A DNA stretch of 18,889 bases, from assembly GCA_965603365.1 (NCBI GenBank), contig CBFDCR010000092.1, positions 1 to 18,889 of the forward strand. The letters are read 5' to 3'. Made by a program: the position numbers and the translations under genes. Origin of the DNA: JAHELQ01 sp965603365. GTDB taxonomy: Bacteria > Acidobacteriota > Aminicenantia > UBA2199. The notes beneath the pieces were generated by a model that searched no databases, had not been told where the DNA came from, and saw nothing but the letters and a program-made list of their open reading frames with translations. This document shows, piece after piece, positions 14,546 through 18,889 of the stretch (its first letter is position 1; every line of letters starts with the position of its first letter).

Positions 14546-16384
14546 ATGGCAGAACGGTCAAAAGAAAAATCGGGTATCCTGCTGCTGAACCCGCCCTTCA
14601 GTGAGATGGGCAGCCCCTATATCGGCATTCCTGTGCTGGCCGCGTACCTGCGTTCCAGGAACATACCGGTGTCTGCCTTCGATATAAACAGGGCGTTTTA
14701 TGTTCGGCTGCTGACCGCTGAGAATATCATAAAGGGCAAGAAGCATGGGGACAGGCGATTCAAGGAGCTCAACAACAAACCGGAGCTCACATTTTCCCAA
14801 ATGTTCGAGTATCGCCTGCTGGCCGCCGCATTGACGGAAGTAGACGCACTCCAGGAGGAGTACGCCCGGTTGTTTCTGCCCTTTGCCGATTTCTCGTTCA
14901 TCCAGGAGTCGAAGGCAAAGGAGATGTTCATTCAACTGGCCCTGCTGCCCCACTATCCCGAGATGTTGCTGCTTAAGCCCCGGTTTAAAATTACCTCTTC
15001 CTGCGATACCTTTTCCAGCGCCGACATCCTGCGATGTGCCCTTCGTAAAAACTTTTATACGGCACTATTCGAGACCATCATCAAAGAGTTACTGGCAAAG
15101 GCGAATCCCCGGATCATCGGCTTATCGGTAGTCTTTGAAAACCAGGTGTTGGCTGCCTTTCAGTGTGCCTGTATCATCAAATCGCTGGCCCCCCATATTC
15201 ATGTGACCATGGGTGGGCCCTTTATTTCGATCCATATGCGGCGGGTCAAGGAGATAAAGCTGTTTGATATAGTAGACAGCCTGGTAAAGGATGAGGGCGA
15301 AATTCCTTTAGAAAGACTCCACATTGAACTGTCCGGGAAGAATCCCGATCTGGCAGCGGTACCGGGCTTGATATATCCAGACGGTGAAGATATCCGCAGT
15401 AACGACCCGGCCCCTGCGCCCCACCTCGAAAAGGCCCCCCCGCCCGATTACACGGTGTTTCAATTGGCCGGCTATCTTAATGAAAAAGAGAAGCTCTGCG
15501 TTCCCTTTCGGCTCTCTAAAGGCTGCAGTTGGAGAAAATGTACCTTTTGTCGGACCCATTTACCGGTGGTGAGCGCCTTTCAACAACCTGCATACGATAT
15601 AATCTATAAGCAATTGCTGACAGTCATCGAGCATACCGGCATCCATCTATTTCATTTTTCGGATGAATCTGCCCATCCCCCTCTCCTGGAATACATCTCC
15701 CGCCGTTTAATCCAGGAAAATATCAAGATCAAATGGTATGCCCACACCAGGATCAGCAGGGGACTCACCGGCGAACGGTGCCGCCTGTTTCGTGAGGCCG
15801 GCTGTGTGCATCTTGCCCTGGGCCTGGAATCGCTACATCCCCGGATTTTAAAGGGCATGAAAAAGGGGATCACCGTAAACCTGATCGAAGAGGTCTTGAG
15901 GGAAATGAAATGTATCGTGCCGATAACAGCCTATATGATTATCGGCTTCCCGGGTGAATCGGGAGATGAGGCACTGGCCGGTTACGACAGGATTCGACTC
16001 TTTAAAGAAAAGGGGTTGATCACAGATTATGTGTACAACCTGTTAACGATTCCCTACGGTTCGGATATATGGGCCCATCCTAAAAAATACGGTATTGCCG
16101 AGATGTTACCCGCGCCCAACCAGGATCTCATGCCCGACATCTGTCATTTTAAGGGCAGCGGCATGTCCAGGGGCACGGCATTCAGACTTTTTTTACGTTT
16201 TAACAAAGGCCCGCATCCCCCTGCCCACACGGTTACGTATGACGGTAAACCTTTGAATTATTCGCTGGCAGAGATAGAGGGAAAAATTGAGGCCAGATGG
16301 GACATTGTATATTTGCCCTTTGTACGGTGGCTTAGTAAAGGGGATGAAAAAGTCACACCCACGGCTGCCGGTAAATCTCCCTAA
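14546..16384 (+). CDS. B12-binding-type radical SAM protein, paralogue 3
   Basis: A 612-aa protein, last gene of the operon, 3 nt after paralogue 2. The N-terminal B12-binding-like region (~1-235) starts GILLLNPPFSEMGSPYIGIP and includes SAFDINRAFY and MGGPFISIHM. The cluster ligands are C327-x4-C332-x2-C335 in KGCSWRKCTFC. Barrel motifs LALGLESLHPRILKGMKKGI and YMIIGFPGESGDEA match the paralogues. A C-terminal ~80-residue tail (WDIVYLPFVRWLSK) is shared with paralogue 2 but absent from paralogue 1. Three paralogues in one operon suggest successive or position-specific modifications of one substrate, or heteromeric assemblies. The TAA stop overlaps the TAG stop of the opposing caspase-like gene within the four bases CTAA (16381-16384), so no intergenic terminator is possible here. 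Confidence 0.9.
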   Translation: MAERSKEKSGILLLNPPFSEMGSPYIGIPVLAAYLRSRNIPVSAFDINRAFYVRLLTAENIIKGKKHGDRRFKELNNKPELTFSQMFEYRLLAAALTEVDALQEEYARLFLPFADFSFIQESKAKEMFIQLALLPHYPEMLLLKPRFKITSSCDTFSSADILRCALRKNFYTALFETIIKELLAKANPRIIGLSVVFENQVLAAFQCACIIKSLAPHIHVTMGGPFISIHMRRVKEIKLFDIVDSLVKDEGEIPLERLHIELSGKNPDLAAVPGLIYPDGEDIRSNDPAPAPHLEKAPPPDYTVFQLAGYLNEKEKLCVPFRLSKGCSWRKCTFCRTHLPVVSAFQQPAYDIIYKQLLTVIEHTGIHLFHFSDESAHPPLLEYISRRLIQENIKIKWYAHTRISRGLTGERCRLFREAGCVHLALGLESLHPRILKGMKKGITVNLIEEVLREMKCIVPITAYMIIGFPGESGDEALAGYDRIRLFKEKGLITDYVYNLLTIPYGSDIWAHPKKYGIAEMLPAPNQDLMPDICHFKGSGMSRGTAFRLFLRFNKGPHPPAHTVTYDGKPLNYSLAEIEGKIEARWDIVYLPFVRWLSKGDEKVTPTAAGKSP

Positions 16385-17214
16385 GTCTTGAATAGAGGGC
16401 TGTTGAAGAACTTTTCGTTTCCGATCAAGCGGGGCATCTGGTTTTCACGATAGGTCATGATTTTCGAGTAAATATGATTGATAAGGTTTACAGGCGTTAC
16501 CTTAGCCCCAAATTCTCTCAATCCTTCACATATGTGGTAGGTGAATATGCCGTGCGAACCATCGTCAAAGCGCTTCTCCCAGGCATATTCATGGTCCTGG
16601 GCTGCCGCAAGCAGTACAAAGTTTTCCCCTGATTTTTCGATTAAATTTCGTTCCTTATGCTGCTTCAATTTTTGAAATGCCTGGGGGGAGTATTCCGCCC
16701 GTGAGATTTTGCCGATACTGCGGCTTCTCCAGTTTTCTTCCGCATACTCTTCAGAATATGTCATGGCTCTGCGCATTCCGCCGGAGTGACAACTGTCGAG
16801 TGCTATAATTAACCTGGCGCCCTCCGGCACCAGGCTTAAATAGCTGGAAAAAATGTCGTCTAAAAGCGGTTCCGTCAGTGAAAAATCATGGGGAACCAGG
16901 GTCTCATCATATTCTTCGGCATCTTCTTCACTGACCGAGGTATTGGGCACCTGTCCGCCGTGACCGGCATAGTAGACAAATCCCTCTTCACCGGGTTTGA
17001 GATTTTCTGAAATGGATTTCAGCCTGGCCATGATGTGTCGGGTTGTGGCCTCTTGATTCTCTAAAATTACGGTATCATCGGGCAGCAGTCCCAACACATC
17101 CGTTATGGTCTTTTTCATGAGATGCATGTCGTTCACACACCCGTTTAAGTCCGTTATGCGACTGCTTTCGGTATTGTATTTATCGATGCCGATCAGAAGT
17201 GCTTTTGTAATCAT
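16381..17214 (-). CDS. Caspase-family (C14, metacaspase-like) peptidase
   Basis: A 277-aa stand-alone caspase-fold cysteine peptidase. ATG 17214 is chosen as start because AGGAGG lies six bases upstream; the ATG at 17247 has none and would add 11 residues before MITKALLIGID. The catalytic dyad is His85 in YYAGHGGQ and Cys142 in ALDSCHSGG, both in standard context. The N-terminal KALLIGIDKY strand and the LLAAAQDHEYAWE segment are also typical. There is no signal peptide and no extra domain, so it is probably cytoplasmic. Prokaryotic caspase homologues are linked to stress response, cell death and regulated proteolysis. It converges on the RiPP operon with overlapping stops but has its own promoter; cleavage of the Nif11 leader would be a possible but unproven role. 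Confidence 0.93.
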   Translation of the reverse strand: MITKALLIGIDKYNTESSRITDLNGCVNDMHLMKKTITDVLGLLPDDTVILENQEATTRHIMARLKSISENLKPGEEGFVYYAGHGGQVPNTSVSEEDAEEYDETLVPHDFSLTEPLLDDIFSSYLSLVPEGARLIIALDSCHSGGMRRAMTYSEEYAEENWRSRSIGKISRAEYSPQAFQKLKQHKERNLIEKSGENFVLLAAAQDHEYAWEKRFDDGSHGIFTYHICEGLREFGAKVTPVNLINHIYSKIMTYRENQMPRLIGNEKFFNSPLFKT

Positions 17215-17237
17215 TTTTTTCCTCCTGCCATAATCAT

Positions 17238-17266
17238 TTAATATCATGATCGAAACGATTTGTCAA
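17238..17266 (-). promoter_or_regulatory. Sigma70-like promoter of the caspase-like gene
   Basis: On the - strand TTGACA (17266-17261) is followed after 17 nt by TATTAA (17243-17238). The start point would be near 17231, giving a leader of about 17 nt with AGGAGG just before ATG 17214. The -35 matches consensus perfectly and the -10 matches at four of six positions. Confidence 0.55.
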
Positions 17267-17302
17267 ATATCAACAAGAAAGGTCAAGCAAAAAAACGGTA
17301 CA

Positions 17303-17387
17303 TTTTTTCAATTAAGGGGTCATCATATTTAAAAGTGAGGCTCAACTGACCTGCAGTGCTTATATTGATTTTTTTTCAATTTAGGGG
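17303..17387 (+). repeat. Direct repeat pair upstream of the TPR gene
   Basis: TTTTTTCAATTAAGGGG (17303-17319) and TTTTTTCAATTTAGGGG (17371-17387) agree at 16 of 17 bases, with starts 68 nt apart. They lie in the divergent gap between the caspase-like gene and the TPR gene, so they could be paired operator sites, but no regulator is known. Confidence 0.45.
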
Positions 17388-17458
17388 CAATAAAATTTTC
17401 CGATTCTGAAAATGTTTACGTATAAAATATATAATTAAGAGGTTCTGAGGAGGCAGCC

Positions 17459-18232
17459 TTGAAGAAAATAATCATATGTGTGATATTATTTTTTTTGACT
17501 TTTATTTTTATCCGGGCCCAGACGGGGTATGGGAAAGGTAGATTGCAGGGCGTTGTGCAGGATGAGAAGGGGAATCCCCTGGCTAAAGTTAAGGTGGAGA
17601 TCCAGTTCCTGGGACAATTTGTGACCCTGACCGTGGGGGGTGTGCCCACAACGGAATTCGAAGCCGCCAGCGGCGACAATGCCAAAATCAAATTTGAGAT
17701 CAAAACCGACAAGAAAGGCAGGTGGGGATTTTATCGGTTGGGTCAGGGCCTATGGATGTTGACCGCCACCCACGACGACTTTTCCCCGGCTTTACAAAAG
17801 GTGCAGGTCAAGACAATGGAGCGAAACCCCTCCGTGACCCTGGTGATGAAAACGGCGGAAGCGTTCCCGGCGGTGTCGTTTGAGAAATCGAAGAAAGATT
17901 TAACCGCCTCCATCCCCATGGCGGTGTTGAATAAGAATGCCCGGCTGGTGGAGGACGGCGAGCAGTTGGCTCAGGACAAAAACTACGGAGAACTTTGCTA
18001 TAAATTAGCTGACTTCTGCCTGGAGAACCAGGAGACCGAAGAGGCCATCCAGTATTTTCACATGGCGGCCCGGTTAAAATCCAGATGGGCAAAGCCCCAT
18101 TTGCGGTTGGGTTATATCTATATGGAGGCCGGGGATGCCAAACGAGCCAAAGCCCATTTCCAGAAATTTCTGAAACTGGCACCCCAGGCCGAAGAAGCGG
18201 AAATGATCCGATTTTTACTGGAAACCCTGTAA
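17459..18232 (+). CDS. Secreted CarboxypepD_reg-like and TPR-repeat protein
   Basis: A 257-aa exported protein. It starts at TTG 17459, with GAGGAGG five bases upstream; there is no better start. Residues 1-20 are a Sec signal peptide (KKIIICVILFFLTFIF, cleavage near IRAQ). A carboxypeptidase-regulatory-like beta sandwich follows (about 27-120: GRLQGVVQDEKGNPLAKVKV, KKGRWGFYRLGQGLWML), a module common in secreted or surface proteins. Residues ~165-250 hold about two TPR units (YGELCYKLADFCLENQETEE, then AIQYFHMAARLKSRWAKPHL and RLGYIYMEAGDAKRAKAHFQ). It is therefore likely a periplasmic or envelope scaffold. It is transcribed divergently from the caspase-like gene across a 244-nt AT-rich gap. 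Confidence 0.88.
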   Translation: MKKIIICVILFFLTFIFIRAQTGYGKGRLQGVVQDEKGNPLAKVKVEIQFLGQFVTLTVGGVPTTEFEAASGDNAKIKFEIKTDKKGRWGFYRLGQGLWMLTATHDDFSPALQKVQVKTMERNPSVTLVMKTAEAFPAVSFEKSKKDLTASIPMAVLNKNARLVEDGEQLAQDKNYGELCYKLADFCLENQETEEAIQYFHMAARLKSRWAKPHLRLGYIYMEAGDAKRAKAHFQKFLKLAPQAEEAEMIRFLLETL

Positions 18233-18244
18233 TTAGTAATAATG

Positions 18245-18631
18245 TTATCTTCTCTTTAAATGGCGATTGCGTCGATTCAGTTTTCGCAGTTCAGCATTTA
18301 AGTGATGCAGTTGCCGCTGGATTCTTCGATATTCATGTCTTCTGGGGTGATGATAGTGCAGGGATCGCTCCAGCCGCCGGATTTTTCGCAATAAATAGCG
18401 GATGCGCCGTTCATTGCGATTGATTTCCCGCCTGATACGGCGGTGGTATTTTTTGTCATAGCGGTTCTCGTATCTGTCGTTACCCCGGTAGTCGTCGTAC
18501 TGGCGGTACGATCTTTTAGATCGGTATCGTTGATCATCATCGCCGCCGCCGGCATTATCTTTTGTATACAACATCGAGGCTCCACCGAGCATCAATAAGC
18601 TTAAACATATCGTTAACATCATCTTTTTCAT
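18245..18631 (-). CDS. Small secreted Arg/His/Tyr-rich protein, function unknown
   Basis: A 128-aa protein with AGGAGG five bases before ATG 18631. Residues 1-22 look like a signal peptide (KKMMLTICLSLLMLGGASML). The mature part is strongly basic: a Gly/Asp turn (GGGDDDQRYR), an Arg/Tyr/Asp-rich stretch (about 33-62), then a long helix of Arg, His, Glu and Leu with coiled-coil character (RIRYLLRKIRRLERSLHYHH and HHLNAELRKLNRRNRHLKRR). The composition suggests binding to nucleic acid, phosphate-rich surface polymer or metal, but no family is recognised. It converges on the TPR gene with 12 nt between the stops and no clear terminator. Confidence 0.7.
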   Translation of the reverse strand: MKKMMLTICLSLLMLGGASMLYTKDNAGGGDDDQRYRSKRSYRQYDDYRGNDRYENRYDKKYHRRIRREINRNERRIRYLLRKIRRLERSLHYHHPRRHEYRRIQRQLHHLNAELRKLNRRNRHLKRR

Positions 18632-18764
18632 GACATCCTCCTGCCCCTATTTAGCAATTTCATTTCCAGGCCACCGGCAGACAACCTGTCCCATTTCCAG
18701 GACAACGACCTGGAATAATGGAATATTGGAATGATGTTAAAAATACTACATTCACTGCGATTTT

Positions 18765-18785
18765 GACCCTTTGGGCTTCGATATC
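18765..18785 (-). repeat. Solitary inverted copy of the 43-bp repeat motif
   Basis: The reverse complement reads GATATCGAAGCCCAAAGGGTC and agrees at 20 of 21 positions with the second unit of the array (3197-3217). It is a single half unit in a non-coding gap. Its presence 15 kb away shows the motif is dispersed and not confined to one array. Confidence 0.75.
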
Positions 18786-18853
18786 ACACCTTTGCCGGCT
18801 GGGTTGAAAAAAGAGGGGGGGTCTGGTAAAATCTTAATGTGAAGAGGAGAAAC

Positions 18854-18889
18854 ATGGGGAAATATGATTGTGAAGCGGCGCTTCGGATC
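18854..18889 (+). CDS. Start of a further gene (partial, cut by window end)
   Basis: AGAGGAG lies a few bases before ATG 18854, and 12 open codons (MGKYDCEAALRI) run to the window edge. Too short to assign a function. The 222-nt gap before it (18632-18853) holds the inverted repeat copy and otherwise nothing I can name. Confidence 0.45.
   Translation, partial: MGKYDCEAALRI

Noticed and set aside
17215..17247. Upstream ATG for the caspase-like gene
   Set aside because: AGGAGG lies directly before the inner ATG at 17214, and the upstream ATG falls within the promoter -10 region, ahead of the predicted transcript start.

Overview
The window looks like a chromosomal segment of a Gram-negative-type bacterium with mixed accessory content. 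It shows Sec signal peptides, a secreted M1 metallopeptidase, a carboxypeptidase-regulatory-domain/TPR protein and a caspase-like peptidase. Shine-Dalgarno sites are mostly strong AGGAGG, and coding regions are of moderate GC separated by AT-rich or repeat-rich gaps. This style resembles large-genome environmental phyla such as Candidatus Aminicenantes or relatives. That placement is an inference from gene style, not from a marker gene.

Layout. Positions 130-3119 hold a two-gene + strand unit: a secreted M1 aminopeptidase-like protein and a six-helix membrane protein. Positions 3120-3915 are a gene-poor stretch. It holds a seven-copy 43-bp tandem repeat, a possible broken small gene, a perfect hairpin, and a remnant of a minimal nucleotidyltransferase. 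Positions 3916-5322 (- strand) encode an AAA/DUF4143 ATPase whose start region is built of 33-bp repeats.

The centre (5417-16384, + strand) is the main item: a compact, almost gapless operon that reads as a RiPP (ribosomally made, modified peptide) biosynthetic cluster. A good sigma70-like promoter precedes an 86-aa Nif11-type precursor with an alanine-rich, cysteine-free C-terminus. A YcaO protein and a TfuA protein follow (the known thioamide-forming pair). After them come a GT4-type glycosyltransferase with a large C-terminal extension, a B12-binding-type radical SAM protein, an adenylylsulfate-kinase (CysC)-like protein, and two more radical SAM paralogues. Gene junctions are 4-nt ATGA overlaps or gaps of 1-7 nt, so the enzymes are probably translationally coupled. 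The predicted logic is leader recognition, backbone thioamidation, radical chemistry (possibly C-methylation) on an aliphatic core, and tailoring by a sugar and possibly a phospho/sulfo group. No transporter or leader protease lies in the window.

A caspase-family peptidase (16381-17214, - strand) converges on the last radical SAM gene with overlapping stop codons. It diverges from a secreted CarboxypepD_reg/TPR protein (17459-18232). An Arg/His/Tyr-rich small secreted protein follows on the - strand. A solitary inverted copy of the 43-bp repeat motif (18765-18785) and the first 12 codons of a further gene (18854 to the end) close the window.
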